A program made the translations under genes and the position numbers. From NCBI GenBank assembly GCA_903820085.1, contig CAIJGA010000002.1, forward strand, positions 1-64,000: a stretch of DNA of 64,000 nt, written 5' to 3'. How positions within the stretch are numbered: the first letter of the stretch is position 1; each line of letters opens with the position of its first letter. Below the pieces are notes generated by a model that ran no database searches, was not told the origin of the DNA, and saw only the letters and a list, made by a program, of their open reading frames with translations. This stretch comes from an uncultured Chlorobiaceae bacterium. Lineage in GTDB: Bacteria; Bacteroidota; Chlorobiia; Chlorobiales; Chlorobiaceae. Below, piece by piece: positions 10,355 through 20,044 of this stretch.

Positions 10355-11737
10355 ATGAGCAGCAAGAAAGAATTACTTTGGCAGAGTAGATTTTCATTAC
10401 CCTTTGACCGCGATGCGCTCTTGTTTTCGTCATCGGTTCATGTCGACAAGAAGCTCTATCGGGAGGATATTCAGGGTTCTATTGCCCACGTTACCATGCT
10501 TGCTGAAGAGCATATCGTCAGTGTTGAGGAGGCGGACCAAATTGTTGCGGGTCTCAGGGAGATTGAGGATGAGTTGCGGGAGGGCACTCTGCTGCCTCAT
10601 TGGGAAGACGAGGATATCCATACGGTCATCGAGAACAGGCTGAAGGAAAAAATAGGAACTGTTGCCGGCAAACTGCACTCAGGCAGAAGCCGTAATGATC
10701 AGGTTGCAACCGACACCCGTCTGTATATGCGCCGGCAGATTACCGATATCCAGGAAGCTCTCGGGGGACTGTTGAAAGTTCTCGTTGAAAAAGCAGAAAG
10801 CTATCACGAGACCATCATCTTTGGCTATACACACCTACAGCGTGCCCAGCCTATATCAGCGGGCCATTACTATCTCGCCTGGTTCAACATGTTTATCCGT
10901 GACCGCCAGCGCCTCCAGGATCTCATGAAGCGGGTCAATATCTCCCCTCTCGGAGCAGCAGCCTTTGCCGGCAGCACCCTGCCGCTTAATGCGGAAAGAA
11001 CGGCTGTGCTGCTTGGCTTTGCTGATCTGTTTTCAAACAGTATTGATGCGGTCAGCGATCGCGACACCGTCATTGAGTTTATCTCCGACTGTTCCATGAT
11101 CATGATGCACCTCTCACGGTTTGCTGAAGATCTGATTCTCTGGAGCTCTTACGAGTTTGGTTATCTTGAGATCAGCGATGCCTTCGCCACAGGCTCCTCA
11201 ATCATGCCGCAGAAGAAAAATGCCGATATTGCAGAACTGGTAAGAGGTAAAACAGGCCGGGTATACGGCAATCTGATGGCGATGCTGACCATCATGAAGG
11301 GGTTGCCTCTCTCCTATAACCGTGACATGCAGGAAGATAAACAGCCGCTCTTTGACAGTGCGGAGACAACAGTCAACTGTGTCTCCATCTTTACCAAACT
11401 GCTTGAGCATACCTCACTCAGAGAGGAACGTCTGGCAAAACTGACCGGAGAAGATCTCAGCCTTGCTACTGAAATAGCAGAATATCTGGTGCGACGTCAG
11501 ATTCCTTTCCGCGACGCTCACCGCATTACCGGTAAAATTGTTACCTGGAGCATCGCTTCGGAAATTACCCTGCCAAATATCCCGATAGTAAAATTCAGGG
11601 AGTTCTGTGAGGTGATTGATCCGGATATCTACGATTGTCTTAAAGCGTATGCGAGTGTGAACTCAAAAAAAACACACGGCAGTTGTTCATTTGAATCGGT
11701 TGCACTCCAGATTGAAAAGGCAAAAAAGGAGCTCTAA
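10355..11737 (+). CDS. argH: Argininosuccinate lyase
   Basis: ArgH splits argininosuccinate into arginine and fumarate. The signature loop [10 protein letters not shown] of the fumarase/aspartase superfamily is present at about residue 280, and the N-terminal SGRSRNDQV motif binds substrate. From the ATG at 10355 the protein has 460 residues, the usual size; the frame is open nine codons further upstream to a TTG but those residues are not conserved. It is separated from argG by 299 bases that contain no gene I can support, so it may have its own promoter. A strong hairpin follows. Confidence 0.95.
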   Translation: MSSKKELLWQSRFSLPFDRDALLFSSSVHVDKKLYREDIQGSIAHVTMLAEEHIVSVEEADQIVAGLREIEDELREGTLLPHWEDEDIHTVIENRLKEKIGTVAGKLHSGRSRNDQVATDTRLYMRRQITDIQEALGGLLKVLVEKAESYHETIIFGYTHLQRAQPISAGHYYLAWFNMFIRDRQRLQDLMKRVNISPLGAAAFAGSTLPLNAERTAVLLGFADLFSNSIDAVSDRDTVIEFISDCSMIMMHLSRFAEDLILWSSYEFGYLEISDAFATGSSIMPQKKNADIAELVRGKTGRVYGNLMAMLTIMKGLPLSYNRDMQEDKQPLFDSAETTVNCVSIFTKLLEHTSLREERLAKLTGEDLSLATEIAEYLVRRQIPFRDAHRITGKIVTWSIASEITLPNIPIVKFREFCEVIDPDIYDCLKAYASVNSKKTHGSCSFESVALQIEKAKKEL

Positions 11738-11752
11738 TTTTTCAGGGATTGC

Positions 11753-11778
11753 CCTCCCCGCTGCTTGCAGCGGGGAGG
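11753..11778. terminator. Bidirectional terminator between argH and prc
   Basis: Perfect 12-bp inverted repeat CCTCCCCGCTGC / GCAGCGGGGAGG with a two-base core, followed on the plus strand by TTTTACTTCAGTTTTT. It separates the converging argH and prc genes and could stop transcription from both sides. Confidence 0.85.
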
Positions 11779-11785
11779 TTTTACT

Positions 11786-13825
11786 TCAGTTTTTCCCCTG
11801 TCCGCCCTCAATCGCAGCCAGATCGGCAACAACCGCCGCCGACTCGTTAAGCACGGCATCCTTGCTCAGCTCTTTGGTGGCATCCGGTTCCTTAATCCAC
11901 CGTTTCTCAATTTTTTTGAGTGTCTCTGCTTCAGACTTTACGGCCGAGTCCTGAAGCGAAACTGTCTTCTTTTTGCGGATCTGGTCAAGAACGTCAAGAT
12001 CTTGCAGATAGCTCTGATAGAGAGGATCTTTCGCGGACCGTTCCAGAAATTTTTGCCTGATCACGGTGATCTTTTCCGGAGTTACCTCTGCGCCTGGTTT
12101 GTAGAATGACGGGGTGATGGTGCTCCATGGCAGACTGCTGGTATAGGTATCCTCACCGATTCTTGCCGTGTCGATCATGGATGGCATCGCAATGTCAGCT
12201 TCTACCCCCTTATGCTGGGTGCTTCCTCCGGAGATCCGGTAAAACTTGGCGATAGTCAGTTTTATCTCTCCAAGATCAGGTCGTTTCCCGTCAAAACCGG
12301 CTGGCCGTGTTAGTTTAATGAGGCTTTGAACTGTTCCCTTCCCGAATGTCCGCTCCCCGATAATAACTCCGCGGTTGTAATCCTGGATAGCCGCAGCAAA
12401 AATTTCGGATGCAGAGGCACTGTACCGGTTAACCAGCACAGCAAGAGGCCCGCTGTATTGTTCCCTGCTGTCCTCGTCCTTGAGTACCGTTTTTCCGCCT
12501 GTTGCGTTGCTGATCTGGACGACCGGCCCGCTTGGAATAAAGAGCCCAGTAACACTGACAGACTCTTCGAGCGAACCGCCTCCATTATCGCGCAGATCAA
12601 TAACAATGCCGTCAACATGCTCCTGATTGAGCTCTTCCAAAATACGGGCTACATCGCGGCTGGTGCTGTTGTAATTGCCGGTATTCTGCTGCTCGCCTTC
12701 AAAATCAAGATAAAATGAAGGGATGGTAATGACTCCGATTTTCTTTCCATTCTGCAGGATAATGCTTTTCTTTGCAGCCTGTTCAAGCAGGTTGACCTTG
12801 TCGCGCATGAGTTCGACAATTTTTTCCGGTCCCCTTCCGCCCTGGCTTGCCGGGATGATTTTAAGGCGAACAAGGGTCCCTTTCTTTCCCCGAATCAGCT
12901 TGACGACATCATTGATTCTCCAGCCTGATACATCAACAAAAGCGACACCTCTCCCCTGAGCGACACCGATAATTTTATCCCCTTTTTTCAGGGCATTGCT
13001 TTTAAATGCCGGACCTCCCGCAATCAGCTCATTAACAACGGTATACTCCCCTTCAGTTTGCAGTTTGGCGCCGATTCCCTCAAGTGAACGGCTCATGTCG
13101 ATCTGGAAGTTTTGATACTCATCCACAGAGAAATAGCTTGTATGGGGATCAAATGATGTTGTCAGGGCATAGGTATAGGCATGAAAAGCATCTTCCGGCT
13201 TCTGGCGGTTCAACAGGGTGAGTCTGCTGGTAAAGCTTTTTGCAAGCGCTCGCCGAATACTCTTGCTGGTTTCTCCGGAATATTTAAGGTTGAGCCACTG
13301 ATATTTGAGCTCTTTTTTCCACAGGTCGGTAAGCTGACTCCGGTCTGAAGGCCAGGGATCGCTCTTGCGGTCAAGATCGAGGGTTTCCGGTACTGAAAAG
13401 TTAAGATGCACGGTGTCAGCAGCGGCCTTCATATAGTGCATTTTCTCTTTGGCACGCTTGAGAAAAAGATTGTAGATGTCGAACCCTGCAGTTGCATTGC
13501 CTGCAAGAAATTCGTCATCAATTCTTGTGCCGTACATCTTACGGAGACGCTCAACATCACTTGCCGTAAAATAGCTTTTGCTGCCGTCAAGATTATCGAT
13601 AAAACGGTTGAAAATCTGCTGCGACAGAGAGTCATTGACCGACACCTTTCGATAGTGGTTCTGCAAGAGGTATTGGCTGATGTAGCTTCCGGCCTCCCTT
13701 TCTGCTACAGTCGGTTTGAGGGTAGTCAGTGCTTGCGACGAAACTGTTTCATGGCTCTTTGCAGCAAAGAGCGGGGACGCGGTTCCCGATACGACCATTA
13801 AGAGCAGCAGACTTTTTTTAAGCAT
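11786..13825 (-). CDS. prc: Prc-type tail-specific protease (S41A), first copy
   Basis: This is a 679-residue periplasmic carboxy-terminal protease, close in size and layout to E. coli Prc. A signal peptide covers about residues 1-22. A helical N-terminal domain (about 40-240) is followed by a PDZ domain (about 250-340), the S41 protease core and a C-terminal helical domain. The nucleophile is Ser471 in SASASE and the general base Lys496 in TFGKG, 25 residues apart as in Prc. By family knowledge it trims or degrades envelope proteins from the C-terminus, including peptidoglycan hydrolases and lipoproteins. A close paralogue lies 0.9 kb upstream, beyond a methyltransferase gene and tatA. Confidence 0.92.
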   Translation of the reverse strand: MLKKSLLLLMVVSGTASPLFAAKSHETVSSQALTTLKPTVAEREAGSYISQYLLQNHYRKVSVNDSLSQQIFNRFIDNLDGSKSYFTASDVERLRKMYGTRIDDEFLAGNATAGFDIYNLFLKRAKEKMHYMKAAADTVHLNFSVPETLDLDRKSDPWPSDRSQLTDLWKKELKYQWLNLKYSGETSKSIRRALAKSFTSRLTLLNRQKPEDAFHAYTYALTTSFDPHTSYFSVDEYQNFQIDMSRSLEGIGAKLQTEGEYTVVNELIAGGPAFKSNALKKGDKIIGVAQGRGVAFVDVSGWRINDVVKLIRGKKGTLVRLKIIPASQGGRGPEKIVELMRDKVNLLEQAAKKSIILQNGKKIGVITIPSFYLDFEGEQQNTGNYNSTSRDVARILEELNQEHVDGIVIDLRDNGGGSLEESVSVTGLFIPSGPVVQISNATGGKTVLKDEDSREQYSGPLAVLVNRYSASASEIFAAAIQDYNRGVIIGERTFGKGTVQSLIKLTRPAGFDGKRPDLGEIKLTIAKFYRISGGSTQHKGVEADIAMPSMIDTARIGEDTYTSSLPWSTITPSFYKPGAEVTPEKITVIRQKFLERSAKDPLYQSYLQDLDVLDQIRKKKTVSLQDSAVKSEAETLKKIEKRWIKEPDATKELSKDAVLNESAAVVADLAAIEGGQGKN

Positions 13826-13843
13826 TGTCGTCTATAGATAATC

Positions 13844-14362
13844 TTATGAGTATACCCAAACGGAGGCTGGGGGGAAATTTTTCATGACAAACCGCTTTCT
13901 TACCTTGCTCTGGAAATTAACTTCATCAAGAGGATTATTGAGCCCATAGGTGTACATGACACACCACTTGAGAAGACCGCTGTTGTAAAGTGCCGCAACA
14001 AGAGGAATAAATGATGTCTTGAACGGGTTGTTGATAAGGGGAATTGAAAGCACCAGTCCGAATCCCTCGTCAACTTTCTTCAACTGCTCCAGTGCACATG
14101 AGTTGATGGTCTTCAGGTGAGGATAATTTTGCCGAAGCAAAACACAGAATTCTTTATCGATTTCAACCAATAATGGGTTCAAGCTTGAAATATGTTTGGT
14201 GATTGCTCCGGTTCCTGCGCCGATCTCAATAACGGAAGTCTCATCTAACTCTTTTATTGAATTGAACATAGCCTTCGCCAAAAACTCTGATGAGGGCATG
14301 ACTGAACCAATGCTTTTTGGGTTTTTCAAATATTTTTTAAGAAACAGTATCTCTTTGCGCAT
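13844..14362 (-). CDS. Small SAM-dependent methyltransferase (phospholipid N-methyltransferase-like)
   Basis: At 172 residues it carries a class I SAM-binding motif VIEIGAGTGAITKHI near residue 45 and an N-terminal LKNPKSIGSVMPSS segment. That N-terminal pattern is seen in bacterial phosphatidylethanolamine N-methyltransferase (PmtA) and rRNA dimethylase-like proteins. The enzyme would methylate a membrane lipid or another small acceptor; the substrate cannot be read from the sequence. It is placed between tatA and prc on the same strand, 18 bases before prc and 20 bases after tatA. Confidence 0.65.
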   Translation of the reverse strand: MRKEILFLKKYLKNPKSIGSVMPSSEFLAKAMFNSIKELDETSVIEIGAGTGAITKHISSLNPLLVEIDKEFCVLLRQNYPHLKTINSCALEQLKKVDEGFGLVLSIPLINNPFKTSFIPLVAALYNSGLLKWCVMYTYGLNNPLDEVNFQSKVRKRFVMKNFPPASVWVYS

Positions 14363-14382
14363 GTAAATCTTCTACCTGATTT

Positions 14383-14598
14383 TTAAGTTTTTTTGTTAGT
14401 CGAAACATCTTCTTCCTCTTTTGAAGCAGCAGTATCAACAGCCTTATTGAATTCGTTTTCAAGATCAGCTTGTGCTTTTTTGAATTCTTTCATCCCTTTG
14501 CCAAGCCCTCTGGCCAATTCCGGAAGCTTCGACGGGCCAAAAAATAACAGAACGACAAACAGGATGAGCAACAGTTCCTGACCACCGAGACCAAACAT
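14383..14598 (-). CDS. tatA: Sec-independent translocase component TatA
   Basis: This 71-residue protein has the exact TatA plan: a short N-terminal membrane helix (about 5-20), the hinge [15 protein letters not shown], an amphipathic helix, and a charged tail rich in Lys and Glu. TatA forms the pore or membrane-weakening assembly of the twin-arginine export system. No tatB or tatC is nearby. It lies between two Prc paralogues, so its position probably reflects an envelope gene group rather than a tat operon. Confidence 0.93.
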   Translation of the reverse strand: MFGLGGQELLLILFVVLLFFGPSKLPELARGLGKGMKEFKKAQADLENEFNKAVDTAASKEEEDVSTNKKT

Positions 14599-14714
14599 GG
14601 CAATTGTCTCCCAAGTTTAAATTATCAATAAAATATTTGTCCGGTAAAATAACGCATTATCGTTTATTCACATGCAACTAATACGCTCCTGGCCTGTTTT
14701 TCTTTCATGAAGCA

Positions 14715-16787
14715 TTAATTCAACGAGGGCAACGTTCTCGTAATGGTGTGCCGTTGGGTTGCCTTAAGTTCAGCAAGATCAGAAACAACTGCCGCCGTCT
14801 GGTTGAGCAGAACATCCCTGTTCTGGCTTTTGGTCGAATCCGGATCAAGTATCCACCGCTTTTCAATCTGTTTTATCCGCTCTATTTCCGATTTAAAGGC
14901 TGAATCCTGAAGTGATACCGCCTTTTTCTTGCGAATCTGGTTCAAAATATGCAGGTCACGCAGGTAGTTCTGGTACATACGGTTTTTCAATGAACGCTCC
15001 TGCTGTTTTTGACGGAGCAGAGTGATCTCCTCCGGGCTGACTTCAGCAGTCGTACGATAAAATGAGCGCGAAATAGTGCTCCATGGCAGACTGCTCGGAT
15101 AGGTATCTTCTCCAACCACAGAAGTGTCAATCATTGATGGCATCACAATGTCGGGGACAACCCCTTTATGCTGGGTGCTGCCTCCGGAAATCCGGTAAAA
15201 TTTTGCGACAGTGAGCTTGATCTCTCCAAGTTCGGGTCGTTTTCCAAAAAAAGAAAATGGTCTGAGCTCGGAGAGCTTTTTGAGGCTTTGAACGGTTCCC
15301 TTGCCGAACGTACGCTCGCCGATAATAACACCGCGGCCGTAATCCTGGATTGCAGCCGCGAATATTTCGGATGCAGAGGCGCTGTAACGGTTAACAAGTA
15401 CAGCAAGCGGTCCACTGTACAGCACCCTCCGATCTTCGTCCCTGAGGACCATTTTCCCCCCTGTTGAGTTGCTGATCTGCACCACAGGTCCGGTTGGGAT
15501 AAAAAGACCGGTAACATTCACCGACTCTTCAAGCGAACCTCCTCCATTATCACGGAGATCAATAATAATGCCGTCAACATGCTCCACATTGAGTTCATTC
15601 AGAATACGGATGACATCACGGCTTGTGCTGTTGTAATTGCCGGTATTCTGTTGCTGGCCTTCAAAATCAAGATAAAACGAAGGGATGGTAATAACACCGA
15701 TTTTTTCTCCGTTTTGCTGGAGAATACTTTTTTTAGCTGCCTGTTCCTGCAGGTCAACCTTGTCTCTCAGAAGCATGACAATTTTTGCCGGGCCACGTCC
15801 AGCCTGACTGGCAGGAAGGATTTTCAACCGCACGACGGTGTTTTTCTTTCCCCGAATCAGTTTTACCACATCATTGATTCTCCAGCCAAAAACATCAACA
15901 ATTTCTGCGGCCCGTCCCTGACCGACGCCGATTATTTTATCCCCTTTTTTCAACGTATTGCTTTTGAACGCCGGCCCTCCCGGAATAATCTCATTAACAA
16001 CGGTATACTCAGCCTCGGTCTGCAGTTTGGCCCCTATTCCCTCAAGCGAACGGCTCATGTCTATCTGAAAGTTCTGGTACTCGTCCGGAGAAAAATAGTT
16101 CGTATGGGGGTCAAACGACGTTGTCAGGGCATAGGTGTATGCCTGGAACGCATCTTCCGGCTGCTGGCGGTTCAAAAGGTTCAGCCGGTTCGTAAAGCTT
16201 TTTTCAAGGGCTTCACGTATGCTCTTGCCATTCTCCCCGGAATATTTCAGGTTGAGCCACTGGTATTTCAGCTCTTTTTTCCATAAGTCGTAGAGTTGCC
16301 GCCTGTCGGCAGGCCACAAGTCTGCCTTGCGGTCAAGATCAAGGGTTTCCGGTGTTGAAAAGTTGAAACGCACGGTATCCGCGGTTGCCCTCATATACCG
16401 CATTTTCTCTTTAGCCCGCTTGAGAAAAAAGTTATAAACGCCAAATCCCGCATTCACCTTACCGGCAAGAAATTCGTCATCAATACGGTTTCCATAAACA
16501 TGCCTGATGCTTTCAACCTCGCTTGCTACAAAATAGCTTTTGCTGCCATCCAGATTATCGATATAGCGATTGAGTATCTGCTGAGAAAGAGAATCATTGA
16601 CCGATATCTTTCTGTAGTGGTTCTGCAGAAGATATTGACTGAGATATTTGCTGGCCTCCTCCTCGGCTGCTGTCGGTCTGAGGGTAACGACCTGTACGGC
16701 AGGAGAAGAAGTCCCTGAATTTATTGCAAATACCGGTACAGTACTTCCCAATGCGGCAATCATGAGAAGCAGATTTTTTCTAAGCAT
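14715..16787 (-). CDS. prc: Prc-type tail-specific protease (S41A), second copy
   Basis: This 690-residue paralogue aligns with the downstream Prc nearly residue for residue from its signal peptide (about 1-21) through the helical domain, PDZ domain and S41 core. The active-site run YSASASEIFAAAIQDYGRGV and TFGKGTVQ are intact. It differs by a short insertion after TFGKGTVQ (around the FSFFGKRPELG stretch) and a slightly longer C-terminus. Both copies look functional, so they may have split substrates or conditions. The order prc-tatA-methyltransferase-prc suggests an old local duplication with two genes between the copies. Confidence 0.92.
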   Translation of the reverse strand: MLRKNLLLMIAALGSTVPVFAINSGTSSPAVQVVTLRPTAAEEEASKYLSQYLLQNHYRKISVNDSLSQQILNRYIDNLDGSKSYFVASEVESIRHVYGNRIDDEFLAGKVNAGFGVYNFFLKRAKEKMRYMRATADTVRFNFSTPETLDLDRKADLWPADRRQLYDLWKKELKYQWLNLKYSGENGKSIREALEKSFTNRLNLLNRQQPEDAFQAYTYALTTSFDPHTNYFSPDEYQNFQIDMSRSLEGIGAKLQTEAEYTVVNEIIPGGPAFKSNTLKKGDKIIGVGQGRAAEIVDVFGWRINDVVKLIRGKKNTVVRLKILPASQAGRGPAKIVMLLRDKVDLQEQAAKKSILQQNGEKIGVITIPSFYLDFEGQQQNTGNYNSTSRDVIRILNELNVEHVDGIIIDLRDNGGGSLEESVNVTGLFIPTGPVVQISNSTGGKMVLRDEDRRVLYSGPLAVLVNRYSASASEIFAAAIQDYGRGVIIGERTFGKGTVQSLKKLSELRPFSFFGKRPELGEIKLTVAKFYRISGGSTQHKGVVPDIVMPSMIDTSVVGEDTYPSSLPWSTISRSFYRTTAEVSPEEITLLRQKQQERSLKNRMYQNYLRDLHILNQIRKKKAVSLQDSAFKSEIERIKQIEKRWILDPDSTKSQNRDVLLNQTAAVVSDLAELKATQRHTITRTLPSLN

Positions 16788-16948
16788 TCTTGTGCGTGAT
16801 GATTCAAAGGGTTAATGGCAGCATTTCAAGCTGTTCTTGAATAAGAAAACAAATATATCTATATTAACAGGCGCTTGATGGACCTTTACCGGCAGTCGTC
16901 TTGAGGAAAAATTACCGCACATAATAATAAATAAAAGAAAAGCTTTCA

Positions 16949-17923
16949 ATGGAAAAGAAAAAAATCAGTTATAAAGATCTTGGGCTGTGCAACAGCCGGG
17001 AACTTTTCAGCAAAGCTGTTACAGGAGGTTACGCGATTCCTGCATATAACTTCAATAATCTTGAGCAGATGCAGGCCATCATCCTAGCCTGTGTTGAAAC
17101 AAAATCTCCCGTTATCCTGCAAGTTTCAAAAGGAGCCAGAAGCTATGCCAACGAAACCCTGCTCCGCTACCTTGCCCAGGGAGCTGTAGCCTATGCAGAA
17201 GAACTCGGTACCTCTATTCCGATTGTCCTTCATCTTGATCACGGCGACAGTTTTGAGCTCTGCAAAGACTGTATCGATTCAGGCTTCTCTTCGGTGATGA
17301 TTGATGGTTCTCACCTCTCTTACGAAGAGAACATCGAACTGACCAAAAAAGTTGTTGCCTATGCTCATCAGTTTGACGTTACCGTCGAGGGTGAACTCGG
17401 CGTGCTTGCGGGTATTGAAGACGAAGTTTCAGCCGCTCACCACACCTATACCCAGCCGGAAGAGGTTGAGGATTTTGTGTCAAAAACCGGGGTTGACAGT
17501 CTTGCTATTTCCATCGGTACCTCACACGGAGCCTTCAAGTTCAAACCGGGCGAAGATCCAAAAATCCGCCTTGATATCCTTACTGAAATCGAACGCCGCA
17601 TTCCCGGATTTCCTATCGTGCTGCACGGCTCCTCTTCCGTTCCGCAGGAATTGGTCAAAACCATCAATGAGCACGGCGGAAAACTGAAGGATGCTATCGG
17701 TATCAGTGAAGATCAGCTTCGCCTTGCAGCAAAATCCGCGGTCTGTAAAATCAATATCGACTCTGACGGTCGTCTTGCCATGACAGCGGCTATCCGCAAG
17801 GTATTTGATGAAAAACCTGAAGAATTTGATCCAAGAAAATATCTTGGCCCTGCCCGTGATGCGCTCAAGAAGCTCTATATGCACAAGAACATCAATGTTC
17901 TTGGCTCTAACGACAAGGCATAA
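16949..17923 (+). CDS. fba: Class II fructose-bisphosphate aldolase
   Basis: This 324-residue enzyme reversibly splits fructose 1,6-bisphosphate; in an autotroph it runs mainly toward gluconeogenesis. Class II metal-binding signs are LHLDHGD at about 94-100 (catalytic Asp97 and zinc-binding His98), TVEGELGVLAG, and HGSS near residue 230. The length is in the range of the FbaA-like group. It stands alone between two minus-strand genes and ends in a strong terminator. Confidence 0.94.
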   Translation: MEKKKISYKDLGLCNSRELFSKAVTGGYAIPAYNFNNLEQMQAIILACVETKSPVILQVSKGARSYANETLLRYLAQGAVAYAEELGTSIPIVLHLDHGDSFELCKDCIDSGFSSVMIDGSHLSYEENIELTKKVVAYAHQFDVTVEGELGVLAGIEDEVSAAHHTYTQPEEVEDFVSKTGVDSLAISIGTSHGAFKFKPGEDPKIRLDILTEIERRIPGFPIVLHGSSSVPQELVKTINEHGGKLKDAIGISEDQLRLAAKSAVCKINIDSDGRLAMTAAIRKVFDEKPEEFDPRKYLGPARDALKKLYMHKNINVLGSNDKA

Positions 17924-17940
17924 TTACTTTTCCGTGCAAC

Positions 17941-17969
17941 AAAAAAGGCGCCTGACGGGCGCCTTTTTT
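17941..17969. terminator. Bidirectional terminator after fba
   Basis: AAAAAAGGCGCC and GGCGCCTTTTTT form a 12-bp stem with a five-base loop. The A and T runs on both sides let it work for fba on the plus strand and for the converging amidohydrolase gene on the minus strand. Confidence 0.9.
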
Positions 17970-17985
17970 GTTTTCAGCCATTCAT

Positions 17986-19203
17986 TCACGCAGACTGAAG
18001 AAGGCGTAAGGCTGCATAGGCAAGCAAGCCACTGCCAATTTCAAGGGCGCGTTCTTCCGGATTGAAGGTTGGCGAGTGCAAGGTATTGTTTTTTTCCTGT
18101 TGCAAGCAGCCTGTCCCTATCTGCCAGAATGTTCCCGGACACTCCTGCAGGTAATAGGCAAAATCTTCGGCCGTCATGATCGGCTCGCTTTGAAGCACAT
18201 TTTCCGTACCGAGATACTCTGCGCAAACCGTCTCAGCACGCTCGGTAACAGCGAGATCATTGAAAAGTACCGGATAACCTTTTCTGATTTCAACCTCCCC
18301 CTCAACTCCAAGTCCGGCAGCAACATGCTCGACCGTCTGGCGCAACCTCTCCTGTAACGCGGAGCGCACCTCTTCGTTCATGGTTCTCATGGTCCCCGAC
18401 ATGGTCACCTGCCTCGGTATGACATTGGGTGCATTGCCGCCGTGAATGGAAGCAATCGAAACAACTGCCGGTTCATGAGGAGGAACAACCCTGCTGACAA
18501 GATGCTGAACCGCAGTAATGATATGAGCTGCAGCAAGAACTGGATCAGCCGCCTTTTGCGGGGCTGAGGCATGACCTCCCTGACCGGTCACCGTAAAATA
18601 GAGCTCGTCGGCCGCAGCCATAAAACTTCCTTTACAGAGGGCAACTTTACCGGTTTCAACATTGGGAAAGCAATGCTGGCCAATAATAACCGATGGATGA
18701 TACGTTTTGAAAAGACCGGCATCAAGAAATGGTTTTGCTCCTCCGGGAGCTTTTTCCTCGGCTGGCTGAAAAATCAACAGCACATCCCCGGCAAGCTCAT
18801 CTTTCATGCTGGAAAGAATTTTGGCCGCACCAAGAAGCATGGCCGTGTGCATGTCATGACCGCAGGCATGCATTTTTCCTGATTCGAGTGAACAGAACCC
18901 GTGCAAGTTCTCTTCGCCAAGGGGCAGCGCATCAATATCGGCCCGTAACGCGACGACCTTGCCATTTCGGGACTTACGCCCACCTCTGATGAGGGCGATA
19001 ACACCGGTTTCAAGCAGAGCGGGTTCTGGCATGATGCCGAGGCCAAGAAGATAGTCGGTTATCAGGGCTGTAGTCCTTACCTCCTCATAAGAGAGCTCCG
19101 GGTGAAGATGAATATCCCTGCGCAAGGCAACAACTTCCGGAAAAATCTTTGCTGCAAGCTCCTGAATCTGTCCAGCAAGTCCGATAGAGTGTTCAGTATT
19201 CAT
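17986..19203 (-). CDS. M20D family amidohydrolase (hippurate/IAA-amino acid hydrolase type)
   Basis: This 405-residue cytosolic metallopeptidase would hydrolyse an N-acyl amino acid or a similar amide. Family motifs are HPELSYEE near the N-terminus, ALRADIDALP, HACGHDMHTAM with the metal-binding Cys and His, QPAEE with the catalytic Glu, and TGQGGHASAP in the dimerisation domain. These place it in the M20D group (hippurate hydrolase, N-acetyl-L,L-diaminopimelate deacetylase, IAA-amino acid hydrolases). The natural substrate is not determined. It stands alone, converging on fba. Confidence 0.85.
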   Translation of the reverse strand: MNTEHSIGLAGQIQELAAKIFPEVVALRRDIHLHPELSYEEVRTTALITDYLLGLGIMPEPALLETGVIALIRGGRKSRNGKVVALRADIDALPLGEENLHGFCSLESGKMHACGHDMHTAMLLGAAKILSSMKDELAGDVLLIFQPAEEKAPGGAKPFLDAGLFKTYHPSVIIGQHCFPNVETGKVALCKGSFMAAADELYFTVTGQGGHASAPQKAADPVLAAAHIITAVQHLVSRVVPPHEPAVVSIASIHGGNAPNVIPRQVTMSGTMRTMNEEVRSALQERLRQTVEHVAAGLGVEGEVEIRKGYPVLFNDLAVTERAETVCAEYLGTENVLQSEPIMTAEDFAYYLQECPGTFWQIGTGCLQQEKNNTLHSPTFNPEERALEIGSGLLAYAALRLLQSA

Positions 19204-19268
19204 ACATAAAATAAAATTTTATAATAACTTATTCGTATCGTACTGGTTTCGCATCCGGATTAAATCAC

Positions 19269-19317
19269 TCAATCAATCTTTCAATACATCAATACTTCAA
19301 TCAATCATTCACTCAAT
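19269..19317. repeat. TCAAT short-repeat tract
   Basis: Seven TCAAT units, some overlapping by one base, lie within 49 bases upstream of the amidohydrolase gene. On that gene's strand it reads as ATTGA repeats in the leader region. It may be slippage-generated low-complexity DNA; a regulatory role is only a guess. Confidence 0.55.
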
Positions 19318-19354
19318 CCTGCAGGCCAGACACTTCAGAGTTGAATCAAATGAC

Positions 19355-20044
19355 CTACATATCCATGAACCGTATAAATTCAAGGGCTTTTTCTCTCATT
19401 TCGTCATCTTTTTCCTTGAAGAATGGCGAAGTGTAGCGTATCAGGTAGCCATATTTTTCAAGGTTTTTTACCAGACGAAACAGGTCATGCGTCTGAAGTC
19501 TGAAGGCGATAACCATGCCCTCACCTTCAGGCGCTGCAGGGTAGATGCCAAAACTCAGTACGGTTGCATCGTTTTTTTCAAGAGCTGCAATAACTTCGGA
19601 GAGCTTAAGCTCAAATGACGGTACTTCCAGTTCAAGGGTTATTCCCCCTTCACCCAGATGGAAGAGAGCAGCGATATGCTCAAACAGAATCTCCTTTTCA
19701 AGAACGCCGGCATACCTTCCATCCTCATGTGATACCGCAATCAGATGCGTTGGAAAAGTGCCTATCCGTGAAAAAATATCGAACAGATGCTCATGCAGGC
19801 CGATACTTTCTGCTTTTGCAAGTTTCAGTTCGCTCAGACGGGTAGTGTCAGTTATTTGTTGCTGCTCTGACGGCAAAAGATCCAGAATGGTCACCATTGC
19901 AGTGACTCTTCCTTCATGAAGTACTGGTGCGCACTCATAGCGGCCTTTTTGCATGAGTGCGAGAACCTCCACAGCCAAAGCTTCATCAGCAAAGACCACG
20001 CCTGTTGTATCAAGACGATGTTCTATGAATTCATTTAACTGCAT
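19355..20044 (-). CDS. CBS-domain protein with ACT-like C-terminus
   Basis: The N-terminal half (about residues 1-125) has two CBS repeats, seen in ALMQKGRYECAPVLHEGRVTAM-like and LIAVSHEDGRYAGVLEKEIL-like strand-turn patterns. The C-terminal half (about 130-215) looks like an ACT-type regulatory fold. Such proteins sense adenine nucleotides or small ligands; no catalytic domain is attached. Its start overlaps the end of rpiB by ten bases, so the two are probably co-translated with the ppk operon upstream. Confidence 0.75.
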   Translation of the reverse strand: MQLNEFIEHRLDTTGVVFADEALAVEVLALMQKGRYECAPVLHEGRVTAMVTILDLLPSEQQQITDTTRLSELKLAKAESIGLHEHLFDIFSRIGTFPTHLIAVSHEDGRYAGVLEKEILFEHIAALFHLGEGGITLELEVPSFELKLSEVIAALEKNDATVLSFGIYPAAPEGEGMVIAFRLQTHDLFRLVKNLEKYGYLIRYTSPFFKEKDDEMREKALEFIRFMDM

